This document shows positions 18,131-28,440 of a stretch of 64,000 bases of DNA, piece by piece (the first letter of the stretch is position 1; each line of letters begins with the position of its first letter). The DNA lies in NCBI GenBank assembly GCA_903923395.1, contig CAIXXM010000102.1, positions 1 through 64,000 of the forward strand. The letters are read 5' to 3'. The notes beneath the pieces are model-generated. The model was not told the origin of the DNA. It worked only from the letters and a program-made list of their open reading frames with translations, and searched no databases. A program made the translations under genes and the position numbers. Source of the stretch: an uncultured Acidobacteriia bacterium (GTDB lineage: Bacteria; Acidobacteriota; Terriglobia; Bryobacterales; Bryobacteraceae).

Positions 18131-19873
18131 TTACCGCCCTTCGCCCACCTGCTGACGCCACATTGCGTAATACAAGCCTTTGCCATCCACCAATTCTTCA
18201 TGCCGCCCTCCTTCCACAATTTTGCCGCGTTCGAGCACGAAGATGCGGTCGGCATGCATGACGGTGGAAAGGCGGTGTGCAATCAGGATGGTGATGGCGT
18301 TCCGCTTCGCGGCAACTTCGCGGATGGTGGAGCCGATCTCCTCTTCGGTGAGGGAATCGAGCGCGGAGGTGGCTTCGTCGAAGACCAGCAATTGCGGCTT
18401 GCGGAGCAGGGCTCGGGCGATGGAGAGGCGCTGTTTCTCACCGCCGGAGACTTTCACGCCGCCTTCGCCAATGAGCGTATCGAGGCCCTTGTCGGCGCGG
18501 GCCAGCAGTGATTCCACGGAGGCTTGCCGGAGAACGTCGAGGCACTCGGCATCCGTGGCGCCTGGTTTCACGAAGAGGAGGTTTTCGCGGATGGTGCCGC
18601 TGAACAGTTGCGTATCCTGCGTTACGAAGCCAATGCGTTCGCGCAGGTCTCCGACCGTGATCTGATCTTCCGGCGTGCCGTTGTAATAAATATGACCGTT
18701 ACGGGGACGGTAAAGGCCCACGAGAAGTTTGACCAGTGTCGTCTTGCCCGCACCAGAGGGGCCGACGAAGGCAATGGTTTCGCCGGTCTTGACCTCAAAG
18801 GTGATGCCGCAGACCGCAGGCCGGTTGGCCGAGTTGTGTTGGAAGGAGACGTCGTGGAAGCGGAGCGTTTCGAGTTGGTTCAGCGGCACGGGATGTTCCG
18901 GGCGGGGCTCCGGCTTCATGGCGAGAAGCTTCTCAAAGCGGCCCAGGGACACTTCAGTCTCGCGGTAAGTGTTCACCACATTGCCCAGTTCCTGCAGCGG
19001 CCCGAAAATGAAGAACGAGTAGAAGAGCATGGTGAAGAACTGTCCCACGGTGATCTTCTGCGAAAAGATGAGGTAGAGCATCAGGAAGAGAACCGTTGTC
19101 CGCAGCAGGTTCACGAAGGTGCCCTGGATGAAGCTGAGGCTGCGCAGGTATTTCACCTTTTTGAGCTCAAGCTTCAGGATCTTCTGCGTAGTGGTGTTGA
19201 GGCGGCTGATTTCCTGCTGCGCGAGGCCGAGGCTCTTCACCAGTTCGATGTTGCGGAGGGATTCTGTAGTGGAGCCAGCCAGTGCCGTGGTCTCTTTGAC
19301 GATGGCCTGTTGCACGGTCTTGATCTTCTTGCTGAGCAGCGAACTCAGCCCGCCAAGCAGAGGAATGGTGGCAAGATAGGCCGGGCCGATAGACCAGTGC
19401 ACCTGCGCCGCATAAATCATGACGAACACGACGCCGACCAGGGTGGTGAAAAGCAGGTTGACGAAGCTGCCGATGAGCTTTTCGGTATCGCTGCGGACTT
19501 TCTGCAGGATGCCAAGGGTTTCGCCGCTGCGCTGGTCTTCGAATTGTTCGTAGGGCAATTCCAGAGAGTGCCGGATGCCATCGGCATAGATGCGGGCGCC
19601 CACTTGCTGGGTCACCAGATTGACATAGTAATCCTGAAAGTTCTTGGCCACACGGGAAACAAAGGCCACGAAGACGGCGGCACCCAGCAGGCCGGCAACG
19701 CCCTTCAGAAACTCACTGCTGGAGTATTGGTGAAACTTGGTGGCGTAACTGTCAATAATGTGGCGGAAGATCAGCGGATCAAGCAGAGAGAAGACCTGGT
19801 TGATCGCCGCCAGGAGCAGGGCGAGCAGAACCTGCGGCCAGTAGTCACGCAGGTAGCGGTAGAGAGTTGCCAT
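18131..19873 (-). CDS. ABC exporter, fused permease/ATPase (MsbA-like)
   Basis: 580 aa; Walker A GPSGAGKTT, signature VSGGEKQR, Walker B LLVFDEATSALD, TM N-terminus. Confidence 0.93.
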   Translation of the reverse strand: MATLYRYLRDYWPQVLLALLLAAINQVFSLLDPLIFRHIIDSYATKFHQYSSSEFLKGVAGLLGAAVFVAFVSRVAKNFQDYYVNLVTQQVGARIYADGIRHSLELPYEQFEDQRSGETLGILQKVRSDTEKLIGSFVNLLFTTLVGVVFVMIYAAQVHWSIGPAYLATIPLLGGLSSLLSKKIKTVQQAIVKETTALAGSTTESLRNIELVKSLGLAQQEISRLNTTTQKILKLELKKVKYLRSLSFIQGTFVNLLRTTVLFLMLYLIFSQKITVGQFFTMLFYSFFIFGPLQELGNVVNTYRETEVSLGRFEKLLAMKPEPRPEHPVPLNQLETLRFHDVSFQHNSANRPAVCGITFEVKTGETIAFVGPSGAGKTTLVKLLVGLYRPRNGHIYYNGTPEDQITVGDLRERIGFVTQDTQLFSGTIRENLLFVKPGATDAECLDVLRQASVESLLARADKGLDTLIGEGGVKVSGGEKQRLSIARALLRKPQLLVFDEATSALDSLTEEEIGSTIREVAAKRNAITILIAHRLSTVMHADRIFVLERGKIVEGGRHEELVDGKGLYYAMWRQQVGEGR

Positions 19874-22444
19874 CTACTTCAAGTTAGCGGGTGGACTTGT
19901 ACGGCTCTGGGAGCGCCAGAAAGAGAAGATCGCAATGCCACTTACCAGCGATAAATTCAAGGCCGTGATCCAGTGGAACCAGGCGGACCATTCGTTGCCG
20001 AGAGCGAGGTCGGCGGACGTGTTCAGGGTGAAGATGGCCGTGACTGCGACCAATAGCCCGATGCGCAGAGTGAGGAAGCTGATGAGGGAGTAGAGGCCGA
20101 AATACAGGGGAATATCAATCCAGGGTTGCGTGGTGTTGACCACGTTGCTCTCCGCGAAAAGCATCAGGCTTGCGGCGAAAGCAGCGGCCAGCCAATCTTT
20201 CTTGACGATCAGGCGAAGTCCGCAGAGCAGGAAGAAGACGCAGATACCCCAGAAGATGCAAGAGAATAAACGGTCCGCAACGTGGGCCAGATAGAAGTTG
20301 AAGCCGCTGAGCATCAGGATGGGGGGGCCGGAAGGGGTGCCGCCGTGGTCCATCTGCCAGCGCGCACGCAGTAGAAATACCCCTCCCCCGACGACTCCCA
20401 CTGCGGACCCGAGCAGCAAGTGTGACCCTACGCGGGCATCCAAAAACTGACCCGAAAGTAGGCGGCTCCAGGTGATCAAAGAATGGGGCCAGCGTGCGCG
20501 AACCGGTGGTTCGAGGGCGAGATAGACGACCCAGAGCGTCGCTCCCCACAGCAAAGAAGTGCCCAGATTTTCCCACGCGAAGCCAGCCAGGGCAAGGTCT
20601 GGAACCACGTGCACGGTGGCGAAATACTCCAGGAATCCAAACAGGAAAACGCAGGTGGCCACACGCAGCGCGCCTTTGCGGTCGGTTCGTTCTTCCCGCA
20701 CATTCTTAATCGCGTAGAAGATCCCGCAAAACATGCCCACCAGCGTCATGATGAAAAACACTGACCGGGAGAGGGATTTACCCACGGAGTTTGGGGCTGG
20801 TGCTTTATTCGTGGCTTCCCAGGGCCAATAAATCCGAAACGCGGTGGTCTGTCCGTGCCAGGAAGAAGCCTCCACAACCACGTTTGTACCCGGCATTCCC
20901 GGCCAGGTTCCTGTCCAGGCGTGGCGCGCATCGGCCGGTACTGGTTCCGGGTGTTGCGGGGTCACTTCGTGAAATGACGACAGATCCAGCCCCGCGGTAC
21001 GGAACAGCGCCGCCGGGTCAAACGAGACTGGCGGTTTTGCGTCCTCATTTGGAATGGCCTGAAAGGTGCGCAGGTGGCCCGCGCTGTCCAGCCGGACCGT
21101 GACCATCCCCGGTGTCACGAAGGGCGGATTTTCCAGCGTGATCCTGCCATCGGGATTCGCCAGCAGCAAGTCGCTGCTCTGCCGGTACCAATACTCCACC
21201 GGAGACATGGAGCCATAAACGTCGCTCCAACTCCGGGCACCGCGCTTCGCTGCTGCATAATCCGCAAGGGGGTCAGAGTACTGGAAGCGCCCGAAGAAAT
21301 CGGCCGGGCGTTTTGTGTAACCGAGGGCTGCTGTCAGATCCCGGGCCTTCTGTTGCATGACCTGCGGAGCGAACTCCATTGGTGCCAGGGCCAGCATGGA
21401 AAACGGCAGATGGATCAGGGGATGTGTGAAAACTGAGGCCAGTGCAATCACCAGACAGACCAGTGACCACTTCAGCGGGAAGCCTTCGGTCTTGCCGGAT
21501 GCCGCCACCAGTTCCGGGCTGGGCGTTTGTCCGGCAGCCAATGCTGCTGCCAGTGGATCGCCCCCCGGCAGCGCGGCGGCGACAGCGAGCGCCGATGCGG
21601 GACGGAGCGCGGGGTCCGGCTGAAGGCACATCGCGATGGCGGCTTCCACGGCGGGGTCCACGTCAGAAACGGTGGTGGTGATGCTGGCTGGCTTCCCTGA
21701 TTCGACCAATTGCAATTGATCGGCGAGGCTCTTGCCTTCATAGGCCCGCTTGCCGGTGAAAAGTTCGTAGGCAATCAGGCCGAGGGCGAAGATGTCACTG
21801 CGGTTTGTCGCGGAATCGCCCCGGAGCTGTTCGGGTGCCATGTAGGCGGGGGTACCATTGCGGCTTTCCGGCCCTCTGATCTGGTCGGCGACGGCGGCCA
21901 GGCCGAAATCCATGATGACGGCTTCCCCACGCTTGTTCAGCATGATGTTGTGGGGCTTCAGGTCACGGTGGATGATGCCGCGCTCATGGGCGGCGGCGAG
22001 ACCGGCGCAAAGCTTGCGGGTGATTTCGAGGGCTTTCTGTGCAGGCAGGCGGCCGATGCGGAGGAGCAGGGAGCCGAGGTCTTCGCCATCCACATATTCC
22101 ATGGAAATGAAGGGGACGCCGTCTGCCTCGCCGATGTCATAAACGCGGCAGACGTTGGGGTGAGAAACCTGACGCGCCACCCGGACTTCGTTGTGGAAGC
22201 GTTCGAGAAAGTGCTCATTGCGGGCGGCGTCTTCGGGCAGAAACTTGAGTGCGACGGATTGGCCGAGAGTCAGGTCAGTAGCGCGGTAGACTTCGCCCAT
22301 GCCGCCGCGGCCGAGCAGGGCGATGACCCTGTAGCGGCCGGCGACGAGTGTGCCGGGGACGAAGCGGCCTTCTTCCGGGGTCGCGGTGAGCGGTTTTCGC
22401 GGGGTGGTGGCCACTCCTGTGCGGTCGTCGTCCTGCGAAGTCAT
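19874..22444 (-). CDS. Serine/threonine protein kinase with multi-TM C-terminal half
   Basis: 856 aa; 'VIALLGRGGMGEVYRATD', 'HRDLKPHNIMLNKRGEAVIMDFGLA', 'APEQLRGD'; C-terminal TM segments. Confidence 0.92.
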   Translation of the reverse strand: MTSQDDDRTGVATTPRKPLTATPEEGRFVPGTLVAGRYRVIALLGRGGMGEVYRATDLTLGQSVALKFLPEDAARNEHFLERFHNEVRVARQVSHPNVCRVYDIGEADGVPFISMEYVDGEDLGSLLLRIGRLPAQKALEITRKLCAGLAAAHERGIIHRDLKPHNIMLNKRGEAVIMDFGLAAVADQIRGPESRNGTPAYMAPEQLRGDSATNRSDIFALGLIAYELFTGKRAYEGKSLADQLQLVESGKPASITTTVSDVDPAVEAAIAMCLQPDPALRPASALAVAAALPGGDPLAAALAAGQTPSPELVAASGKTEGFPLKWSLVCLVIALASVFTHPLIHLPFSMLALAPMEFAPQVMQQKARDLTAALGYTKRPADFFGRFQYSDPLADYAAAKRGARSWSDVYGSMSPVEYWYRQSSDLLLANPDGRITLENPPFVTPGMVTVRLDSAGHLRTFQAIPNEDAKPPVSFDPAALFRTAGLDLSSFHEVTPQHPEPVPADARHAWTGTWPGMPGTNVVVEASSWHGQTTAFRIYWPWEATNKAPAPNSVGKSLSRSVFFIMTLVGMFCGIFYAIKNVREERTDRKGALRVATCVFLFGFLEYFATVHVVPDLALAGFAWENLGTSLLWGATLWVVYLALEPPVRARWPHSLITWSRLLSGQFLDARVGSHLLLGSAVGVVGGGVFLLRARWQMDHGGTPSGPPILMLSGFNFYLAHVADRLFSCIFWGICVFFLLCGLRLIVKKDWLAAAFAASLMLFAESNVVNTTQPWIDIPLYFGLYSLISFLTLRIGLLVAVTAIFTLNTSADLALGNEWSAWFHWITALNLSLVSGIAIFSFWRSQSRTSPPANLK

Positions 22445-22540
22445 TTCTCGATTGTAGTGGTTTGAGGTTTGGCTTGTGGGGTTAGGGCTGGGGGTAGAGG
22501 AGGAGGGTCATTCAGGAGGAAGTGCCGGGGCAGGGCAGTT

Positions 22541-23245
22541 TCACTGACCCGCCGACATTCCGAGAAATCCATAGGCTTCCGCGGTCGCCCGTTCGGCGCT
22601 GTCCACCAGGAAGGGTTCGTAAAAACTCGTGGCATTCTTGCCGAATGCGGTTTGGATGCGCGCCGGGTCTTTGCTCTTCAGCGCATCGATCAACGGCTGG
22701 TGTTCCGCCACGACGGCGGCCAGCTTCTGTAGACCCTGACTGCGCATCATGCTGACGAAGGCGAACAGGGGAACGGTGACCAGATCGAGAAGCCGGAATA
22801 GCGTTTCATTGCCGGAGCACTGCCACACATAACGGTGAAATTCCAGGTCGGCCTGGGCTGCTTCATAGTAGCCGTCGCGCTGAATGGCATCACCCAAGCT
22901 GGTGAGACGGGCTTCCAGCACCGCAAAATCCGCCTCGCTCATGCGCAGCGCCGCCTGTTGCGCGGCCATCACTTCCAGGGTGGCCCGCAACGAAACCCGT
23001 TCGCGGACGTCCTTCGGGCTCAGTCGCGTCACCGTTGTACCGAGATTGCTCTTGCGCGTCACCAGTCCGGCATGTTCCAGGCGCTGCAAAGCATCGCGGA
23101 CCGTGGCCTGGCTCACACCCAGTTCCTTTGCCACCACCAGTTCCCGAATGGCTTCGCCCGGCTGCAGACGGTTCTCGAAAATGGCTTCGCGGAGACGTGC
23201 CACGACCTCGGAAACCCGGGAGCCGGAGGGTGCTGCCTTGACCAT
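22541..23245 (-). CDS. GntR-family regulator, FCD (FadR C-terminal) subfamily
   Basis: Start MVKAAPSGSRVSEVVARLREAIFENRLQPGEAIRE; wHTH 'LGVSQATVRDALQRLEHAGLV'; FCD 'DLEFHRYVWQCSGNETLFRLLD'. Confidence 0.9.
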   Translation of the reverse strand: MVKAAPSGSRVSEVVARLREAIFENRLQPGEAIRELVVAKELGVSQATVRDALQRLEHAGLVTRKSNLGTTVTRLSPKDVRERVSLRATLEVMAAQQAALRMSEADFAVLEARLTSLGDAIQRDGYYEAAQADLEFHRYVWQCSGNETLFRLLDLVTVPLFAFVSMMRSQGLQKLAAVVAEHQPLIDALKSKDPARIQTAFGKNATSFYEPFLVDSAERATAEAYGFLGMSAGQ

Positions 23246-23294
23246 GGCCTGAGGGTAACATGCAAAATCACTTGACTCCAAGCGGAAGCAAGCG

Positions 23295-23324
23295 CATTAT
23301 CGATAATGTAATCGATAATTGATT
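23295..23324. promoter_or_regulatory. Candidate GntR operator: 14-bp perfect palindrome CATTATCGATAATG followed by a second ATCGATAAT 12 bp on
   Basis: cattatcgataatg (23295-23308) and atcgataat (23311-23319), between the divergent regulator and TonB-receptor genes. Confidence 0.65.
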
Positions 23325-23343
23325 CTCCCCCGTAAGGAGCCAC

Positions 23344-26343
23344 ATGTTCAAAGCCATTTCCCTGCTGCTGTTTTTGCCCGCAGCCTTTCTCTATGCGCAG
23401 ATCAGCGGCGGGTCCATCGTCGGCAATGTGGCCGACCCGAAGGGCCTGGCTGTTGCCAAGGCAACCGTTCGCGCTCTGAACCAGGAAACGAATGAGGTGC
23501 GTGAGACCGCGACCAATGCCGCGGGCTATTACGAATTTCCGCTGTTGCCGCCGGGCAAGTATCGTTTGGAGGCAGTGGCGGAGGGCTTTGAAAGATCGCG
23601 GGGAGAGGTGTTCGAATTATTTTCGGGCACGCGTCCACGCATTGATTTGGGCTTGAAGATCGGCTCGGTTACGGAGACGGTCAATGTGGATGCCACTGCG
23701 CCGTTGTTGAACACCACCACCACGGAACTTGGCGTGGTGATGGCGAGGAACCAGATTGATGAATTGCCTCTCAATGGGCGTAATTTTCAGGATCTGGTGG
23801 GCTTGCAGGCGGGTATGGTGAATGGGCCATCCAGCGGGGCGGGCGGACGCGGGGGAATTTCATTTCACGGTTCCACAGCGCTGGGGACGAATTTACTCTT
23901 AGACGGCGTGGATATGAGTTTCGGCGAGGTCAACGGCGCGTCGGGGTTTGCGTCGGCGGGTGGGGGCAGCACGCTGGTGAACGGGGTCAGCGTGGAGGCG
24001 ATTGAGGAGTTCAAATCCTCCGCGAATGCCACGTCGGCGGAATTCGGGCGCGCGGGTGGGGGCGTTTTGAGTATCATTACCCGGTCGGGGACCAACAAGT
24101 TCCACGGCACGCTCTTCGAGTTCTTCAGGAATGACAAGTTGAATGCCAATGATTTCTTTTCGAACAAGAACTCGCTGCCGAAGTCGCCGCTGCGCTGGAA
24201 TCAGTTTGGCGGCAATGTTGGCGGTCCCGTAAAGCGCGACAAGGTGTTCTTCTTCTTCAACTATGAAGGCGGCCAGGTGAAAAAGCAGGCGCAGATTACC
24301 GGCACGGTGCCGACACCCTATTTTCTCTCCCTGCTGCCCGCGCCGGTGAGCAAGGTGTTGAGCTTCATGATGCCCACAACGTTCACGCCGTCTTCCACTG
24401 TCTATGCGGGGACGCATTTGCGGAATGACCAGCAGCGGAACGCGGAAAACACCTATCTGGCGAAAGTGGACGCGATCTTTTCCAGGCAAAGGCTTTCCGG
24501 GCGGTACAGCTACAACAATCAAACGTATACCTCTCCGAATCTGGAGCCTTCCATGCCGACCACTTATCCTCTGCGGTCGCACAATACGGTGGTGGAAGAT
24601 ACTTATACGTTCGGGCCAGCCGCGTTCAATGATTTCCGGATTGGCTTCAACCGTGTGGATCTGAACCGGAATCCTGCGGGATATGAGAATATCCCGGCCT
24701 ATCTGTCCATACAGGGGATCAGTGCGTCGCTGCCCAATTTCATTCACTTTCTACCCACCACTTACTCGATTGCGGATAACTTCACTCTCATCCGTGGCAG
24801 CCATTCTCTGAAGATGGGGCTGGACCTGCGGGAGGTTCGCAGCGTCCGCGTGCAGGGCGGACCGCCCGTCTACACTTACACCACTTATGCGGACGCGATC
24901 AACTCGAATCCCGCGAGTGTGGGGCTCTCGTTCACCACTAGCAAAGGACAGCGCACAGTGAATGAAGGGTACTATTTTCAAGACGACTGGCATCTGAGCA
25001 AGAGCTTCCAGCTGAACCTTGGCCTCCGCTACGAATATTCGCCTCCATTCGTCGGCGGCTTCAATATCGCGACGTCTGATCCGTTCGGGCCCTTCATCCC
25101 TGCCAACAAACAGCCCATGTTCGCGGCGGACCGTAATGACTTTGGTCCGCGGGTTGGACTGGTTTGGAATCCGGCCTGGAGTCCAAAGACTGTGATCCGC
25201 GCAGGCTATGCACTTAGTTATGTTATGCCGCAGGCAATTCACTACTATGATATGGCGTATATCAGCCCCGGACTCTCCGGCGTATCCACGGTGACCGCAG
25301 CCGACGTACCCAAGCAGTATCTGGTCTATCCTGCGATCCAAACCTTCCAGACGATGATTCAGAATAACCCGTCCTTGCTGCCTTCGGATATTCACCTTTC
25401 GGAAAGCGTGGCTGATTTTCATCGACGGGACACCTATGTCAATATGTGGAACTTTACCATCCAGCGGATGTTGACCTCTACTCTGGCGCTCCAGGCTTCC
25501 TATGTGGGTCAGCGTACGGATAAGTTGATCTCCGTGCGTCCTTTGAACCTGGTGAATCCTGCTATCGGCCAGCGTCCCGTGCCGTCTCTTGGGCAGATCA
25601 ATGTGGCGGAGAATGCAGCGCGGATCAATTTCAATTCTCTGGAAGTGTCCCTGACACAGCGGCTGTGGAAGGGGTTGAATTACGATCTCTACTACACGCA
25701 GTCCAGTGCGAAGGGCTATTACACGCCGGATGACACGATTACCTTTACCGGCAACGGTCTGCAGGACCCGATGAACATTGCAGGCTCCACGGGGCCTGTG
25801 GAAGGTCTGCCCAAGCATAACTTCCGGAGCATCATCAGCTATGCCATTCCGGGTGGGCAATTCAAAAATCGATTGTTGCGTGGAGCACTCGGGGGCTGGA
25901 CGCTCCGCTCTCTCGCGGGTTGGCGTGGAGGGAATCCGCTGAACGTGGTTTCCGGCGGTGACTATGCAGGCAATGGACGCAGCGCGGGCCAGCGTCCGGA
26001 CGTTGTTGCGGGTATGAACCCCTATGTTGAAGATCACAACACGCAGATCTGGCTCACCCCGGCGGCCTTCAGCATCAGCGGACTGCAGGCACAAAAGCGC
26101 TTTGGAAATCTGGGCTTCGATGCGCTGACGGGGCCCTCGGCTTTCAATATGGACACAGGGTTGCACAAGGCATTTGCCATCCGTGAAGGGCAGAAGATTA
26201 CACTGCGTATTGAATCATTCAACACCCTGAACCATACACAGTTTTCCAATCCGACTTTGACCTTGAACAGTGTAAACTTCGGGAAGATTACCGGGGCGGC
26301 GTCGCCGCGGCTCTACCAGGCGGCCCTTAAATATGTCTTCTAA
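23344..26343 (+). CDS. TonB-dependent receptor, Oar-like; first gene of the sialic-acid operon
   Basis: 999 aa; 'GGSIVGNVADPKGLAVAKATVRALNQETNEVRETATNAAGYYEFPLLPPG', C-term 'RIESFNTLNHTQFSNPTLT...LYQAALKYVF'. Confidence 0.92.
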   Translation: MFKAISLLLFLPAAFLYAQISGGSIVGNVADPKGLAVAKATVRALNQETNEVRETATNAAGYYEFPLLPPGKYRLEAVAEGFERSRGEVFELFSGTRPRIDLGLKIGSVTETVNVDATAPLLNTTTTELGVVMARNQIDELPLNGRNFQDLVGLQAGMVNGPSSGAGGRGGISFHGSTALGTNLLLDGVDMSFGEVNGASGFASAGGGSTLVNGVSVEAIEEFKSSANATSAEFGRAGGGVLSIITRSGTNKFHGTLFEFFRNDKLNANDFFSNKNSLPKSPLRWNQFGGNVGGPVKRDKVFFFFNYEGGQVKKQAQITGTVPTPYFLSLLPAPVSKVLSFMMPTTFTPSSTVYAGTHLRNDQQRNAENTYLAKVDAIFSRQRLSGRYSYNNQTYTSPNLEPSMPTTYPLRSHNTVVEDTYTFGPAAFNDFRIGFNRVDLNRNPAGYENIPAYLSIQGISASLPNFIHFLPTTYSIADNFTLIRGSHSLKMGLDLREVRSVRVQGGPPVYTYTTYADAINSNPASVGLSFTTSKGQRTVNEGYYFQDDWHLSKSFQLNLGLRYEYSPPFVGGFNIATSDPFGPFIPANKQPMFAADRNDFGPRVGLVWNPAWSPKTVIRAGYALSYVMPQAIHYYDMAYISPGLSGVSTVTAADVPKQYLVYPAIQTFQTMIQNNPSLLPSDIHLSESVADFHRRDTYVNMWNFTIQRMLTSTLALQASYVGQRTDKLISVRPLNLVNPAIGQRPVPSLGQINVAENAARINFNSLEVSLTQRLWKGLNYDLYYTQSSAKGYYTPDDTITFTGNGLQDPMNIAGSTGPVEGLPKHNFRSIISYAIPGGQFKNRLLRGALGGWTLRSLAGWRGGNPLNVVSGGDYAGNGRSAGQRPDVVAGMNPYVEDHNTQIWLTPAAFSISGLQAQKRFGNLGFDALTGPSAFNMDTGLHKAFAIREGQKITLRIESFNTLNHTQFSNPTLTLNSVNFGKITGAASPRLYQAALKYVF

Positions 26344-27562
26344 ATACGCTTCTCTCTTAGTGCTGTTTGCCATGCCACTGCTGGCGGTAATCGAACCCGG
26401 CATCGAAAAGATAGAACTCTTCGCCGGTGGCGAGAAGGATCACAAGCTGTACCGGATTCCGGGTATTGTGGTCACCAGCCGCGGGTCGGTGCTGGTCTAC
26501 TGCGAAGGCCGCCGCAGGACAGGCGGGGACTGGGACACGATCGATATCATGCTGCGCCGCAGTACGGACGGGGGGAAGACGTTCAGTCCGCAGGAAGTCA
26601 TCGGTCATGTCGATACGTCACTGCAGCGGAGTCCGGTGGCCATTGAGAAGAAACAGGGCCGGCCCGATGATGTTACTTATAACAATCCAGTGGCCATTGC
26701 GGACAAGAACGGCACCATTCACTTCGTCTTCTGCATTGACTATATGCGGGTGTTCTACATGGCAAGCCGCGATGACGGGAAGACGTTTTCGAAACCAGTA
26801 GAGATTACGCAGGCCTTTGCATCCCTGCGTCCCGGTTATGCGTGGCGTGTTGTGGCGACCGGACCGGGCCATGGAATACAACTGACGAATGGCAGATTGC
26901 TGGTTCCAGCGTGGGTCTCTTTGGGAAAAAATGGCAATGGTCATGGACCCTCGGCAAATACGACGCTTTATAGCGATGATCATGGCAAGACCTGGCATGT
27001 GCAGGGCCTGGCCATTCCAGATTCAACCGAGTTTCCGAGTTCCAATGAGACCGAAGCGGTGCAGTTGACAGATGGCAGTGTGATGCTCAGTGTGCGGACA
27101 CCTTCGGCGGAGAATCGCCGTGTGATTACAACGGGCAAGGACGGGGCAGGGAATTGGGCTGTGCCACATTATCAGGCTGACCTTCCTGATCCGCATTGCA
27201 TGGCCGGGTTGGTCCGGCTTTCCACCGTGAAAAAAGGTGGCAGGAACCGTATCCTGTTCTCGAATCCGGACAACCTCACGCGGGCGGACGGGCGTGATGT
27301 TCCAGGCAAGGACCGCAAGAATGTCACCGTGCGAATCAGTTATGACGAAGGCGCTTCCTGGACCGTGAAACGCACAGTTGAAGCCGGGCCTTCCGGTTAC
27401 TCTGACCTGGCTGTGCTGCCGGATGGCACGATCCTCTGTTTCTACGAAGCGTCACGGAATGGCAGCACGGGGAATGCAGCGGAGCGTCTGCTGCTGGCCC
27501 GCTTCAGCCTGGACTGGCTTACCGAAGGCAAGGATACATTGACGAAAAAAGGCAGGAAATGA
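26333..27562 (+). CDS. nanH: GH33 exo-sialidase, exported
   Basis: 409 aa; YRIPGIV motif; Asp-boxes STDGGKTF, SRDDGKTF, SDDHGKTW, SYDEGASW; 'SSNETEAVQLTDGSVMLSVR'; 'GPSGYSDLAVL'. Confidence 0.9.
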   Translation: MSSKYASLLVLFAMPLLAVIEPGIEKIELFAGGEKDHKLYRIPGIVVTSRGSVLVYCEGRRRTGGDWDTIDIMLRRSTDGGKTFSPQEVIGHVDTSLQRSPVAIEKKQGRPDDVTYNNPVAIADKNGTIHFVFCIDYMRVFYMASRDDGKTFSKPVEITQAFASLRPGYAWRVVATGPGHGIQLTNGRLLVPAWVSLGKNGNGHGPSANTTLYSDDHGKTWHVQGLAIPDSTEFPSSNETEAVQLTDGSVMLSVRTPSAENRRVITTGKDGAGNWAVPHYQADLPDPHCMAGLVRLSTVKKGGRNRILFSNPDNLTRADGRDVPGKDRKNVTVRISYDEGASWTVKRTVEAGPSGYSDLAVLPDGTILCFYEASRNGSTGNAAERLLLARFSLDWLTEGKDTLTKKGRK

Positions 27563-28434
27563 CGAATCATCTGGAAGGTATTTTCCCCGCTCTGGTAACT
27601 CCGTTGAAAGCAGATGAAACGGTGGATACGGTTGCGCTTGAACAATTGCTGGAGCGTGTCTATTCTGCGGGGGTTCACGGCGTTTATATTTGTGGCAGCA
27701 CCGGTGAAGGGCAATCTTTGCCGGAGGCATCACGCCGCACGGTGATGGAGGTGGTGTCCAGGAATACGCCGAAGGACAGGAAGATGATTGCCCATGTTGG
27801 TGCGGCCTCCTTTGGTGAAGCGGCTTCCCTGGCGCGACATGCGGCGGTACATGGTGCGGTTGCGTTCAGCAGTCTGCGGCCCGCGGGCGCTTCTTTCCCT
27901 GAGTTGAAGGCCTATTACAGAGACCTGGCGGCGTCCACGGACTTGCCGTTCCTGGCCTATTACTTCCCGAACGCTGCGGATCAATTGAGTTACTCCCAGC
28001 TTCTGGAAATCTGTGAACTGCCCGGCATTGCGGGCCTGAAGTTCACGGACTATGACTTATTCACGCTGTCTTCGCTGGTCCGAGCCGGGAACACGATGTT
28101 CAATGGCCGGGATGAAGTTCTTTCTGCCGGTCTGCTGATGGGTGCGCATGGCGGAATCGGCAGTATCTATAATTTGGTGCCTGGAATGTTTGTGGAGTTG
28201 TATCATCATGCGCGCGCAGGCCGCTGGCAGGAAGCTGTGGCATTGCAGGACAGGATCAATCTTCTGATCCGTGTACTGATACGTTTTCCATTTATTGCCG
28301 CCTTGAAGCAGTATCTCCGCTGGGACGGGCTGGAATGCGGTATTGTCACGCGGCCGCGGCTGGAACTTACGGCTGCGGAGACTGTGGCGCTGCGGGAAGC
28401 CCTTACACCATTGGGACTTCTCCCGCCGGCCTGA
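27559..28434 (+). CDS. nanA: DHDPS/NAL-family aldolase, probable N-acetylneuraminate lyase
   Basis: 291 aa; GSTGEG, IAHVG, YYFPN Tyr, 'GLKFTDYD' Schiff-base Lys, 'NGRDEVLSAGLLMGAHGGIGSIYN' resembling NanA. Confidence 0.85.
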   Translation: MTNHLEGIFPALVTPLKADETVDTVALEQLLERVYSAGVHGVYICGSTGEGQSLPEASRRTVMEVVSRNTPKDRKMIAHVGAASFGEAASLARHAAVHGAVAFSSLRPAGASFPELKAYYRDLAASTDLPFLAYYFPNAADQLSYSQLLEICELPGIAGLKFTDYDLFTLSSLVRAGNTMFNGRDEVLSAGLLMGAHGGIGSIYNLVPGMFVELYHHARAGRWQEAVALQDRINLLIRVLIRFPFIAALKQYLRWDGLECGIVTRPRLELTAAETVALREALTPLGLLPPA

Positions 28435-28440
28435 GAGCTT

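Noticed and set aside
24751-26166. 471-aa minus ORF antisense to the TonB receptor (also 5724..7148 antisense to the sulfatase and 18524..19954 antisense to the ABC exporter)
   Set aside because: No recognisable domain; explained by codon bias of the genuine gene on the opposite strand.
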